Part shown: positions 23,490-34,389 of the stretch, piece by piece
How positions within the stretch are numbered: position 1 is the stretch's first letter
How the letters are laid out: every line of letters starts with the position of its first letter
Source: Sabellastarte sp. h YS-2021
Taxonomy: Eukaryota; Annelida; Polychaeta; Sabellida; Sabellidae
Length of the DNA: 64,000 bases
Direction of reading: 5' to 3'
Assembly (NCBI GenBank): GCA_964017235.1
Contig: OZ024936.1
Location: 14,980,496 to 15,044,495 of the forward strand
The notes under the pieces: model-generated
Seen by the model: only the letters and a program-made list of their open reading frames with translations
Told to the model about the DNA's origin: nothing
Database searches by the model: none
Made by a program: the position numbers and the translations under genes

Positions 23490-24180
23490 ATTTCTCACAT
23501 TTTGTTGACAGTCGTCTGATACAATTGTTTTATTGCATAACATTTTGCAATGCGCAAAAAAGTTCCCACTATATACCCAAGTGTATCACTGGCCTTAGAA
23601 AGGCTACCATTTACAACAAGCTTTGTACACAATTTCACTGATGAAGTGGCACTATAAAAAGCATTCCCATAAAATTTAATAGCTCTTCTCCAGATTTGAT
23701 TTTCAAATGCTAAATCCTCACATATGCCCTGCAATAGATTTGAATGTGTCTGATATGGGATATTGAAGATCTTTCTAACACATTTCCTCCACTAAGTAAA
23801 AAACCCTTGTGTGTGAATACTAGATAAGTCCCAGTGGATTGATCCATACAATGGCATACCATATGTTTTAAAAAGTCTGTATTTAGCTTTGCCTGATAAC
23901 ATTGGATATGTATTCAATAATGCATTACATGCAATACATAGGTTATCTACAACATGTGAGACATCTTTGGTCCCAACATTAGGACCTATGATATTACCTA
24001 AGTGATTTCCATACTGCTGAGCTCTAACAAAGCTGTTATTGTGGTAAATACCATGTACTGACTTATCATTATTTCTAATAGCTGATACTTGTTCCGATTA
24101 AAGTCAACATTGAATGAGTAATGAGAAACATAATGAGTGCCCTTTTTCGTATGTTAATGTTAAAAATGAACTGTATCAAA
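23490..24180 (-). mobile_element. LINE fragment, C-terminal reverse-transcriptase region, decayed
   Basis: On the minus strand, disconnected frames carry the post-palm signature of non-LTR retrotransposons: a segment KAKYRLFKTYGMPLYGSIHW, then a stretch ending QTTVNKM in a 79-codon frame (23495-23734). The pattern (F)K(S/T)YGMPLYGS..W is typical of LINE RT thumbs that precede a C-terminal helical region. The 5' end is missing and several stops break it. Clade not assigned. Confidence 0.6.
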
Positions 24181-24364
24181 TTTTATGTCATTAATAGTTG
24201 GTACATATTTAAACTTCTGCATACTTAAGGCCTGAATCCTTAACCAATGATCTTAAATCATATCTGACTGGATGCGTCACACCAAACAATGCCAGAAATT
24301 GGTTGAAAGTAACGTAATTGTGCATTCTTATTCATATTTTTAAACTATGCCTTCTTGTTGGAAA

Positions 24365-24664
24365 TTTGTATTTATACTCAGCACAATATATCCATATAAT
24401 ACAGGACTCAAGGAGCTGTGACTGTACAAGTCACAGAGAGTCCAACTCTATGATTATTGACATTCCCCTGACTGAAAGATAGAAGCTCAGTGATGAACAT
24501 TTCCTCCTTGAGGTTCTTTAACCTGACACTGGGGATAGGACCCAGTTACAGAGGACCGCCATTTTAAGTGGTCATCCGAGCTACTATGTATCTGCCTGTA
24601 CTTCTGATTGAACCCACGTCCTGTGTGTTCCTAAGCAAGTGTGTTAACTACTAGGCCACAGTGG
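24365..24664 (-). mobile_element. SINE family D
   Basis: In minus-strand sense it starts with a tRNA-like head (GTGGCCTAGTAGTTAACACA) and continues through the conserved GGTCCTCTGTAACTGGGTCC body. The far end (TATTTATACTCAGCACAATA) matches the end of the copy at 38755-39070, which sets the length near 300 bp. Confidence 0.65.
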
Positions 24665-24719
24665 CAGATGGAAATGGGGTAAAATGTGGATCTAACTTGA
24701 TCTGATACAATTGTGACAT

Positions 24720-25230
24720 ATGTTGCCAGACTCACTAGAATACACAGATCCAGGAATATCTATAAGTGTGATCCTAATACCAGCCAACTTCAGGGTGTCA
24801 CATTTTCACTGGTTTAATGTTACTTTTTGCACCAAGGCGATTTTATATTTGTTTTATTTTTTTTTTTTGAGTGCTGACGTGCATCTTAAGAAGTATTACC
24901 ATGTTGACAATGTCCCTGTAGTTCTGTTGCTTGCCACTAGTAGAGAACAACAATTTAAAGTGAACATTCCAACCACTAATATACCTGCCTGTTTGTGGGA
25001 TAGAACCCAGGTGCTCAATGTCCCTAGCCAAATGTTTTACCTACTGATCCACCTGTGGTAGTGGTGCCCATATGGAGGTGTCATAATGCAATTACATGCC
25101 AAACTTGGTAAGCACTAGACCACAGAGGATCTCTGCACATAGAAAGAGTCATGAATACGTAGAGACAGGGTGACACACTATTGTGGGAGGGTCTGGGCAA
25201 GTTGAAATGCAATCGAAACAGTGCTGCCGG
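24720..25230 (-). repeat. Interspersed repeat of about 0.5 kb, SINE D-like
   Basis: Shares long collinear similarity with 51175-51710, for example ACAATGTCCCTGTAGTTCTG and CCTGTTTGTGG. It has a tRNA-like segment in minus-strand sense and an outer part containing GACACACTATTGTG. It looks like a longer relative of SINE D. Open frames over it are spurious. Confidence 0.55.
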
Positions 25231-25239
25231 AATTGTTTC

Positions 25240-25715
25240 AAATACAAGTAGATTCAGAAGTATATCTCTAATCTGAAGAAGTTGGACTGGTTGCCTGATG
25301 ATTACTGATTCTCTGTTTTACGAGTTTCTTTAAGCTGGTTACCCTTAATACTTTGATGTATATCGTATGCTAAATACTTTGCGCAAAATCTTTCTCCTTA
25401 TATCAGTCTTTTTAATACTTGGTGGTGTTGAGTTGAAGGTTAACTTTTATCCACAGTTTGTTTTTCTCCATTCATAAACCAGTACAGCATACTTAATACA
25501 CCAAATGTGTGGAAGGGGTTGTGTGTTGAGGTCTATGCTTCCTCGTCCATTGACTCCTTCAGGAAGAAACAGACATCCTACCTCTTTCTCCAAGCATATC
25601 TTCCATTGTCTCTTCACCATTCCAGCGTCTCTATGGTGTTTACTCTGTTCTGTCCCCTCATCTTCCCACTGTTGGAACTCAGAGTCTGCTTTTGAGTGCA
25701 GATTAAGCACATTTA
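25240..25715 (+). mobile_element. LINE 3' end (CR1/L2-like), truncated and decayed
   Basis: Broken plus-strand frames give LKKLDWLPDDY, a segment like SSSIDSFRKKQTSYLF, and then a final GATTAAGCACATTT end. These are the C-terminal marks of CR1/L2-like LINEs (LxWLPVxxR, then SIDSFKKxLKTxLF). The 142-codon opposite-strand frame is a shadow. Confidence 0.6.
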
Positions 25716-26169
25716 GGTCACATTTTCCTCTGCTGGGGTCACAAGCTAAGTACAGACTGGCCCGTCTACCTTCAGGTCGTGATTTAATCCAGCTTGTATT
25801 CTGGTAGGCTGCATTTTTTTTGTGCTTCTTTAGCAATCCATATTTGGGAAGGATGCATTTAGGACAATTTGACACTGCTCAGAAAGCGATTTGTACGGAA
25901 CCCAGGAAAGAACATAGAACTTTTTCCCTACCTTTTTTATCTCGTTACCACGAGACAGTAAGTCATTCAGTCAGGATAGTAAGTTGTTCTCACACGCAAG
26001 TAAGTCGTTCCCTCCATGTATCCCATTACAATGACTTACTAAGTTATGGGCATGATATATTATGATGTGTTAACGACCCGTTAACCTGAATAACTTTGTA
26101 TCTTGTGGCAATGACTCATTAACTAATTTTAACGAGATCAAAAATGATCTATGTCCCTTCCTGGGTTCC
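25715..26169 (+). mobile_element. Repeat F copy with a small TIR element at its 3' side
   Basis: Repeat F (25715-25896) matches 20117-20250. It is interrupted at 25897 by a 273-bp element with inverted ends GGAACCCAGGAAAGAACATA and, at the right, TATGTCCCTTCCTGGGTTCC, extended by inverted TCTCGTTA/AACGAGA further in. No coding frame. The target duplicate is not clear. Confidence 0.6.
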
Positions 26170-27154
26170 TAGCTTTTCTCCAAAAGTTTGAAAAACTTCC
26201 CACAATATCTCACAAGCTGTTCTATAATATACATGTTTGAGAGGGGTAAACCGGGGCGGGATTGATAAAAGGGCTGGTTCATTCATTAATGTGTACTATC
26301 AAGATATAAAGTTTCTGTTTGAAGACTACAGGACAAGTTTGTCTTGTGGGAATGAAACATTTACAACTATGACCAGAAGGGACGGTGTGACTTTGACTCT
26401 GGAAAATACCAAACGTTTTGGTTTCTTAACAAAAAAGTACTTCTTATATAATTATGTAGGTGTATCTAGTGTTCTATACAGATATGTATTTAGGTGCAAT
26501 ATTTGGTTTTGTACTTTGATAATCACACTGTTTTGCACTTTATAAAATTATTTTGTACTTTGTCTTTCCCTATATTTTTCACAAGATATAAGGTGAGACA
26601 CCCTTCAATCCCCCAGACCTGCCTCAATACACCAGTGTTTTAAATCTCCAGACAAGATATTAAAATAAATTGTCCACATTAATCTGGGTATCCGTAGTCT
26701 CTTAGATCCACTTGCAAGAGATGTTCTGCAATTTTTATCTGGCTACATCATTTCCTCTTTGTTACCACATTGTCCTGCCACCATCTTTAACATCAATTAA
26801 TTAGGCATGGGCTTAGATAAAAACAAAATTATTTCATCTGAATTAATCATCTCAGGTCTACCAGTATAATTTGGATCCAGTTTATTCACATTCAAATTTT
26901 GCGATATTTTAACTTGTAAGAACATTTGATCATTTTTGCTTTTCACCCAGTTCACATTTACAGTTGACATTTGGAACATTATTTGTAACATGTTGGGAAC
27001 TCTTTTACTAATACTTTGGAATAAAGACTAATGTGAAATATGTTCTTTAGAAACATATGAACTATTTTAGAACTGATTTTAGAACTGCAAAGGCTGGAAG
27101 GCTACACTCATATACCATTCATATTGAATATCTGCTTTTGGCATAAATAGCAAC
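26170..27154. other. Upstream region of GPCR 1; part of duplicated block
   Basis: No gene. From about 26.76 kb onward, short collinear matches to 58.18-59.77 kb appear (ACAAAATTATTTCATCTGAA, CTAATACTTTGGAATAAAGA), so the duplication includes at least 400 bp of upstream flank. The frame at 26237-26545 is not recognised. Confidence 0.5.
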
Positions 27155-28192
27155 ATGGAAACCCAAACAAAAGGAGGTCTTGAAGGAAATGTTAGTGTAC
27201 CAAACAATTCTTGGAAAACTCTGGATGAATTGGAACTCTTTACACAGTCTGTCAATACTTCTGTGTTTCCAAATGTGTCAAATACTAGTGGAACATCGCA
27301 CAAAATTCTCCTGATATTAACAGAACCTCCAGTTATACGTAAAATTGTGATTGCATTTCTGGGGATATTGCTCAACCTCATGTGTGTGATGGCATTGTTC
27401 CAAGTTAAAGACAAATGGACCTGCCACTTCAGGATCATGCTCAGTCTGATGTTTGCAGATATGCTGATAGCTGTCTCTGTTATGACTTACATATTCGCTT
27501 ATGCTTATACCCATTATTTTATTGAGGAAGAAAATTTGCACTACATACCTGTTATCCGATGTTTTTTTCTTATGGGTATGAATGCAAATTTGTTGAATGT
27601 GGTCTGCATGGCTATAGACCACTATGTTGTTATTATGTATCCTTGGCGCAGTCCAGTTAGCGCAAAAAGAAGTCACATCATAGTCACAACAGTATGGGTG
27701 ATTGCTGCGATAACAGCTATTTCAAACTTCTTTACCCCAGTCCTAAATTACACCACTTTGCCCATTGGATTAGTTTGCCTTATTGTCATGGTGTGTGTAT
27801 ATGTATCAATTTACCGTACTGCAAAGAACAGTGGTAAACAAGTAGCCGTGAGAACAACTGGTGGAAGAATCTCCTTTATTAATCAGAAAAATTTAAAGGC
27901 TCTGGTGACAACCTCCATGATACTTGGAACTTTCATTCTGAGCTGGGTGCCTGTTGGTTGTCTAAACCTTATGATGCAGTTCCGTGTGATCAGAGATCAT
28001 GATGTTTGGTTATCTGACATATTTACGTGTTTATTCTTGCTAAATACAGTCTGTGATCCCATAATTTATGCTGTACGGATCCGCCGCGTTCGCAAGGGAT
28101 TCTTGATTTTGCTGAGTAAGATTGCTTCAAAGTGTTGGAAGCATAAATTCACTGACCCTCAATCTTGTCTCAATTACCGGCAGTATGACTGA
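27155..28192 (+). CDS. Class A (rhodopsin-like) GPCR, MECA-like orphan, copy 1 (345 aa)
   Basis: An intronless receptor in the plasma membrane. It has an N-terminal tail with several N-glycosylation sequons (NVS, NNS, NTS) and no evident signal peptide, then seven membrane segments at about 61-84, 94-115, 131-160, 174-194, 202-222, 250-272 and 288-308. Class A marks: Asn in GILLNL (TM1), LMFAD (TM2), Trp in TVWVI (TM4), SWVP (TM6) and DPIIY (TM7, 301-305). The DRY site reads DHY (155-157), so Arg3.50 is His. TM5 lacks the usual Pro and the second extracellular loop is very short with no Cys. With DPIIY, these traits fit the melanocortin/EDG/cannabinoid/adenosine group, but the ligand is unknown. 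Cys327 could anchor the tail. The start is the ATG whose METQTKG context matches MESQTKG in copy 2. Confidence 0.9.
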   Translation: METQTKGGLEGNVSVPNNSWKTLDELELFTQSVNTSVFPNVSNTSGTSHKILLILTEPPVIRKIVIAFLGILLNLMCVMALFQVKDKWTCHFRIMLSLMFADMLIAVSVMTYIFAYAYTHYFIEEENLHYIPVIRCFFLMGMNANLLNVVCMAIDHYVVIMYPWRSPVSAKRSHIIVTTVWVIAAITAISNFFTPVLNYTTLPIGLVCLIVMVCVYVSIYRTAKNSGKQVAVRTTGGRISFINQKNLKALVTTSMILGTFILSWVPVGCLNLMMQFRVIRDHDVWLSDIFTCLFLLNTVCDPIIYAVRIRRVRKGFLILLSKIASKCWKHKFTDPQSCLNYRQYD

Positions 28193-28890
28193 ATTTTTCA
28201 CTGATGATTTTAATCATTTACAGACTTAGCAAGTGTGAATAGATGCCCATGATAATATTAGATGTGACTGTTACGAGAAAAATTACAATGACAAGACGTG
28301 TTAATGTTATTAATTTGTATCATTTTATGTAGAATTAGAGTCATTCCCCTTTTTTCATTTGTGTCACTTATGTTTATATATTTTGTAATGTGTTAACCAC
28401 TGAAAGAAATATTGTATATGGAAATGACTAATAAGCCTTTAATTGACTGGCAAGTTGTATTCAGTTGTACATAATTTTTTGTTGATTTTGCGTATTGCAT
28501 GCTACTATAATAAATAAATGGATCAATAAATAAAACAAAGTCTATAGCTCAGCTGGAAATGTTTCTGTTAATGAAATGTTGAATTCATTTTAATGGTTTT
28601 TGACACATCTTGCAAGTCATTTCACAAAGGCAAGTTCATTGTGTTAATGAAATCTTGACCATACAGTCAAGATGTGTGTACTGAAAATATTTGGTATTAG
28701 ACACAAATCCATCTTTCCTACTTCTTCTCGGGCCAGGAAGTGAATACAACAGCTGAGAGGATGGATGCTACTACACTGTTCTAATGCCAATCTCATATTT
28801 ATAATTGCATTTAAAGAGCAAAAATTATATACCAGGCAAAAGTCTACACATTTACAGTCACTGCATCATGCGCATCTAGCCAGACAAGTA
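28193..28890 (+). repeat. 3' flank shared with GPCR 2 (duplication block)
   Basis: Collinear with 61112-61790: for example GGAAATGTTTCTGTTAATGA, the CAGCTGAGAGG segment and ATGCCAATCTCATATT have counterparts in copy 2. Similarity is lost near 28.89 kb, where copy 1 has about 1.45 kb of extra sequence, and resumes near 30.34 kb. Confidence 0.7.
28509..28530 (+). terminator. Poly(A) signals of GPCR 1
   Basis: AATAAA at 28509-28514 and 28525-28530, about 320 bp after the stop. GPCR 2 has an equivalent signal at 61439-61444 in a conserved context (CAATAAATAAAAC), which supports function in both 3' UTRs. Confidence 0.6.
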
Positions 28891-29139
28891 TTTACTGGAT
28901 CGTCTGGTGTCTACTTTCACAACTAATCACATAATTGTATGACATAGAGAGAAGTTTTCATGCTCCAGCATCGGCTTCATGTTTTTCACAGATTGACTAA
29001 TGAGCTAAGCGATGTTACTTTCTCTGAAATCATTGCGGTTTTAGAATTTGACTAACTTGTGTTGAAAAACTCACTACATTTCAAAATGATAACCACATCA
29101 AATAAGATAGTTTGACAAGTTCAAGATTTGCATCTTAAC

Positions 29140-29755
29140 CGATGACTTAGCAGTCATTTGGATTATTGCAATTCTTTCTTCTGCAGTTTGTCTTACAAGA
29201 ATATTACAAGGCTTCAGAATATCCAGAACTGTTTAGCACATTTTGTTTCTGGTGCTTCCAGATTTTCTCACATCACTTCAACCGTAAGGTCTCTCCATTG
29301 GCTTCCTGTTACACAACGAATCATTTTCAAAACTGCGGTACTCATATATAAGTACCTTAACACTGGCAAGCCAAAATATTTTGCTGCAAATCTGTCTTTG
29401 CATACATCTGCTGTCAAAACAAGACATAGTAATCCCGAAAGATGTTTCTCAAAGTTCCTTTCTACAGCTTCAGTTCATAAATCTAAAGTTCAAGTGTTTC
29501 TCATATGATGCTACAAAAACTTTGGAAAAATTTGCCACTGGAAATTTCAACTGCTCCTTCCCTGTGAAGTATCAGAAGGCAACTTAAAACGTATCTGTTT
29601 TTGAAGTATTTTCCTCCCTAGGTTATCCTACTATCGAACACCGATAGTCCCCACGACCATATCATGTCTCACAATCTATGATTTATGCATTACAATTTGG
29701 ATGGTGTGCCTTAAGAATCTGCGAAATTGGAGATTAAGCACTTGGATACCTGATT
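29140..29755 (+). mobile_element. LINE 3' end (CR1/L2-like), 5' truncated
   Basis: A 116-codon frame (29158-29508) reads MDYCNSFFCSLSYKNITRLQ, then LHWLPVTQRIIFKTAVLIYK: the classic C-terminal RT block LDYCNSL...LQNxxA...LHWLPVxxRIxFK...VYK. The rest of the C-terminus follows in broken frames, and the 3' end GGAGATTAAGCACTTGG matches other tails in the window. It lies in the segment of copy 1 that is absent from the copy-2 block, so it probably arrived after the duplication. Confidence 0.75.
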
Positions 29756-30340
29756 GATTGAAGTTGAAATGAACTTCAGCAAGAACTGATTATTAACAGC
29801 AATTTATCTTCTCCGGAACACCAGTTATGAATTTAGCAACTGCACTGAAGTTCATTTATTTGAGTTAATAAATAGTTTGGTTATCAATTCGGCTTACATT
29901 TAAAACATGTTAGTTTGAGCTCATGATGATCCCACAACAATACAGTATTAATCTCTCAGAAAACAGCTTGTGTCAAACATTGTTGGGGTTTTGTAAATTA
30001 TGATACTGGCTAAATTTGGGGGTTAAGTTCCGTTCTGCAGTCATGGTTATATCAGTACTGATCCAAACTACAGACATGAAAATATTGACATATAACCTCC
30101 ATGTGTGTAACTCTGCAATGTCTAATGTTCAATATGCATTTATGATATTGTTAGTGTGATCAATACTTAATCATATGTTTAACTGCCCCTCTTACATTCA
30201 TATCAAGGCTAGATGGCATTTAATTCAGGTAAACAACATTGCTTAGTAGTAGTCGTTGTTATATAGACATAGCCAGGTCGATACCATGGGGATGCCAGTT
30301 GGTATATAAACTGAGGTGGGAAAGCCTTAAGAAGAGGAAA
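29756..30340. other. Intergenic, no gene seen
   Basis: No recognised element. It belongs to the extra sequence of the copy-1 block. Confidence 0.35.
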
Positions 30341-30454
30341 AATTTCAGCTTCTTTATAAAAACAGGCGAGAGTTGGGGCAAAACGAAAATCAACATTTAA
30401 AGCATTCAAACTGCTGTGGATACAGTGTGTTTTGTATTTATGCACAGATGGAAA

Positions 30455-30690
30455 GAATTAAGGAACCTCCATGAACCTTTCATGCGGATGCTTGTATCTT
30501 GTGCCATAGCTTCCACAATTAATAGACGAAAAAGATCTGGGATGTCCACTGCGAGGAAACTTATAAACTAAAGTGGCCTCTTTGAACATGCAGCAAAATT
30601 CAACGGGCAGCCAATGGGGTTGTTTGAGAATGGGATTTATTATATAGGTTGTGACAATCTCAGTAAGTGGCTTCATGAGCACCAACGTTT
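30455..30690 (-). mobile_element. LINE RT fragment, minus strand, in the duplicated block
   Basis: A 75-codon frame contains PHWLPVEFCCMFKEATLVYK, the LHWLPV...FK..TLVYK block of LINE RTs. Its counterpart at 61800-62160 (FPVEFSCIFKMATLVYKFLR) is collinear. The fragment therefore predates the duplication. Confidence 0.6.
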
Positions 30691-31436
30691 TTGCTGCAAA
30701 AACATCTCATGAGGAAATATGGTGGTATGGCAACACAAAAATCACCACAGTTGATACCATGCTGCTGTAAACTACTACAACATCCTTCTGGAACACCCAG
30801 ATGTACCAACATTCCCAGAATTATGGCTCAAAATGAAGGGGATCAAAAGGCTCTGTGGAAAAAAATCACACCAAAGTCCTCAGCTTTTTTTCCTGAATAT
30901 CGCAAATCTTATCGAAAATCAGGTCTGGCTTATAGCTATGGTCTATTGCAGGTAGTAAGACCAAGGACCAGTTATATTCACATAAAAATTACTTCGTCTT
31001 CTCTCACACTGGTATCCGATTTTGACATGGTAACAATTCATTTTCCCTTCCAAACATGTGATCTCGACATCATACCTACTTAATAAGTCTTTTGAGATAC
31101 ATAACAGCTTATACAACTATTTTAAAACTGTGTTTGTCATTCCTCTTCTCATAAAAAAAACTTATACCTTAATGTCATGGAAAATTAAGAACCTTTGTCA
31201 CACATCATCTTCATATCCTAATCAATCAAAAAAGACGTAACTAAACAGTTAAACGTCATAACCCAAGATGTCTCAAAATGTCAGTCAGTCAGTCAGCATA
31301 CAGGAACTCACAAAAGGTAGTGTTTTTACATTGTTGCATCTCTCGGCAGCTTCTGATATGATTAATCACTATATGATTGCCAAAGAAAACTGGTGTTGAT
31401 GGTACTGTGTTGATGTGGTTAAATTCCTACTTTATA

Positions 31437-31840
31437 CCCCAGTCACACTATAGGTGGTATAACCTGCAGTCATAGGCATTTGGTGAGATGCCCCAGTCCT
31501 TCAACTATCGTCCGAGGTTCATTTGCAAAGTTCTGACACAGTTACGAAATTGGCAATACCTTGCACCTTCTATGGAAGCCTTTAAGGTATTTAAAATTTT
31601 GCGCCGCTGACTTCTTTACTGTCAGTATGACAGATGTTTTTTTTTACTACAGTAAGTGACTTACTGTATGGTATATATAAGGTTTTTCTGTGCGATACGG
31701 ATACAAAAGGTGAGTGGAGGTATCAGATATTTCAGCACTGCGTCACAACTTCACACATGAACCACAGACGATACTAGAAGGACAGAGGCATTTCGCCCAA
31801 TGCTTATAACTGCAGATTATACCGCCAGTATTGTGATGGA
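31437..31840. mobile_element. Foldback MITE, about 0.4 kb, with TIRs of roughly 115 bp
   Basis: The left arm starts CCCCAGTCACACTATAGGTG. The right arm read in reverse starts CCATCACAATACTGGCGGTA. The arms remain alignable inward through CTGCAGT(C/T)ATA and GTTCAT. It lies inside the LINE of copy 1 and is absent from the same place in copy 2. Non-coding. The target duplicate is unclear (possibly ATA). Confidence 0.65.
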
Positions 31841-32125
31841 TACACCAAATCATGGCAGGTATGAGAGATATCCTTGGAGGTGGTTCTGTTGCCGAGTAAA
31901 ATCTCAAACCATGGGACATACTGCCTGCAGTTTGACTGCGGCATTACTAAAATAAACAAAAGTTTAAAAAATGAAGAGATAGTTTTTTTGGCTTTAGCCC
32001 CCTCCCCTTTGTGTGACCCCAGGTTCTGTTCTCAGCCCACTGTTAGTCACTCTCCACACCAGTCCCCTCAAACAAGTAATTTCAAGGTTCAATGTAGCAT
32101 ACCATCTGTATGTTAAATATACATG

Positions 32126-32275
32126 AGATCCCGGATGGCCTAGTGATTAGCAAGTTGGATATTTAATCAAAGGCTGTCACCTCTTTGTGGTTCGACTCTC
32201 ATAAGTAGCAAAAGATGTGGACCTGTCCCAATATGACCCTGGCTGTTGAATGGTGTGTAAAACCCCAACTTTGAC
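32126..32275 (+). mobile_element. SINE family C
   Basis: Head GATCCCGGATGGCCTAGTGA, body GGCTGTCACCTCTTTGTGG, and the tail ATATGACCCTGGCTGTTGAA followed by GTAAAACCCCAAC. Absent from the corresponding place in block copy 2, so it inserted after the duplication. Confidence 0.75.
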
Positions 32276-33269
32276 ATTGTTAAAGACACCCAAATATATT
32301 TAGTGTTAGATTCTGGGATTTCTATTCCAATATTGCAGAGCTGATTGAGTTTCTCGTTTCAGTTCAGGAATAGATGGAAGGCGTAAACTTGAAACTAAAC
32401 CCAGATAAAACTGAGTTCATCATCATTGATGACAAACACAGTTACTTATAATTATGCAGAGGAAATAAATAAATCTAAGTGTAACTTAATAGACTCATAG
32501 AACTTATTTGACAATCATATATCTAAGATTTGCTGTGCATTTGACCATCATATGAGGGATCTGTGATACATCCATAAATTTGTAAATGTTGATACTGCAG
32601 TTTTTGTTGCAAAATCTATAGTCAGTAGTCAACTAGACTACTGCAATTTCTTACTCTTTGGGATCGACAAAGCCAGTATTGCTAAACCTCAGGAACTTTA
32701 GAAAATTCTCTGCCTCATTGTTCACTAACTTTGGAGAATGAGTGGTGTAACACAATATCTAGAAAAAAAACCCACTGGCTTGCCATTTCATATTGCATCT
32801 ATTTAAACCTCCTTACTTTCAAAATCATACATTTCTGCCAATCATCTGTATAACATCTAATCTACCAATCTTACACATGCAAATAGGCTATTGGTTTCTA
32901 CAACCTGTCCCAACAATCCAATAGGCAGGCATGGTTTTGCCAGGGCAGCACCAGTTAAAAGGAACAGGCTTTCCAAAATTCTGTCTAATAAATAAAGCAC
33001 TACGATGATTAAATTTGGTGGGTATTTTCCTTTTGTTTTTTTTTACTGTGGTTTAATTATCCATTAAATTAATTTTAGTAAAGCTACAAGGTGTAGCTAC
33101 AGACTGTTTTTGTATGTCATTTTGGACAACCTGGTTCTTCGGGACTGATTTGGTATACCCATGAGTTGATCCAGAACAACTCATGTCACTCTAATGTCAC
33201 TGTAAATGGCGACAGTACTTCACCAGTTGTTGCAGTGTTTTCTGTTTTACACATACTCAATTTACAAAA

Positions 33270-33482
33270 AGGGGGCTCGGTGGTGTAGCAGTTAGAGTTC
33301 TCGCCTCCAACCTCTGAGGCCACTGGTTTGAATCTCGGGCGCTTCATGTTGGAAAGTTGGTAGTTACTTGCCGATGCCCGGTGATTTACAGTGCAGTATG
33401 CACTGGTTTCCTCCACCTGTGAATTACCCGTCGCAATACGACCCTGGCTGTTGAACACGATGTAAAACAACAAATAAACAAA
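33270..33482 (+). mobile_element. SINE family A, full length
   Basis: GGGGGCTCGGTGGTGTAGCA head and AACAACAAATAAA tail. Target duplicates CAATTTACAAAA (33258-33269) and CAATTTACGAAA (33483-33494). Confidence 0.85.
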
Positions 33483-33494
33483 CAATTTACGAAA

Positions 33495-34389
33495 TGTAAG
33501 ATTTTCGGAGAATCTGAGATTATAACCACCCAAAAGAAAACTTTCTTGAGGAAATTGATTTTGACAGCTGTATTTAATTAATCAGAATGAATCAGACACT
33601 TATACAACTTAAGATTCTTGGAACTTAACCAACATTGCTATATTTTACCTTCTTCGTTTATAGGATGATTTTTATCAGTAGCTTCACCTAGCATCACCTT
33701 GCATTTTTTAGAGTTGAAATCTCGTGCACACACTTGTCAAATTACATATTATTTATATGTATTTTTGGAAAACTTAGTTGGATTGTGCTGACATACCTTG
33801 AATTGGTTAGCTGATGAAATAGTTATTTTGCTTATTTCTTGGGCAGCATGCATTTATTAGGGTATTCCAACTGTCGTGATGTGGTCGGCCTGCTTCGCTT
33901 ACTTCAGTTATTTATCTGCTTAATTATGTCATGTAACTTGTTTTTTTTAACCTTGGGTCATTGTCAAGTTAGACACTTAAATGTTCTTAAGAAACAATTC
34001 AATTCTCGTCACCGAGTCACATCACTGAGTCACAGCTTAACATGCATTTTGTGTGGCCAGAACATTTAAAAATATTACTACTTCATTCATCTGTTTTGAG
34101 CTACAGGATGACTTATTTTTGTCCATTATTGGCCCTTGTATTTTATTTACATAGGGCAAGCATTTATGGTTATGGCCTTTTTCTGCCTACATCTATTTTC
34201 CACTACCCCTTATCTCTCAATGTATAAACAGATTTATAGTTAGTTTGGCATTCTTGTTAATTGCTATGTTGCCCTTTCGTGACTTTATTAATAAAAGTCA
34301 ACATGCGTCCATAGGAGAGAAAGAGATCTCATCAGACGTGAATAGGCAATAGAGAGGCTCAGATCTCGTTTTGTTAAAGTAATAAGAAT
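33495..34389. other. Intergenic, no gene seen
   Basis: Short frames only (for example 33839-34069) with no recognised domain. Confidence 0.4.

Larger units (their letters stand above)
30990..33015 (+). mobile_element. Decayed CR1/L2-like LINE in duplication block copy 1, with later insertions
   Basis: Segments match the LINE at 62.7-64.0 kb, including TGTGTTGATGTGGTTAAATT, GGTTCTGTTCTCAGCC, TTTCAAGGTTCAA and TATAGTCAGTAGTCAACT. The last encodes QLDYCNFLLFG, the LDYCN block. The element is broken by many stops. A MITE (31437-31840) and a SINE C (32126-32275) interrupt it here but not in copy 2. The 3' end near 33015 lies after a VKRNRLSKILSNK segment. Confidence 0.65.

Noticed and set aside
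25447-25875. 142-codon minus-strand frame
   Set aside because: Lies opposite a LINE tail and repeat F; no recognisable protein and no partner conservation.
26237-26545. 102-codon frame upstream of GPCR 1 as a small gene
   Set aside because: No recognised domain and no counterpart upstream of GPCR 2, although nearby flank is duplicated.
27079-27676. 119-codon minus-strand frames over GPCR 1
   Set aside because: Opposite-strand shadows of the receptor, with a biased translation.
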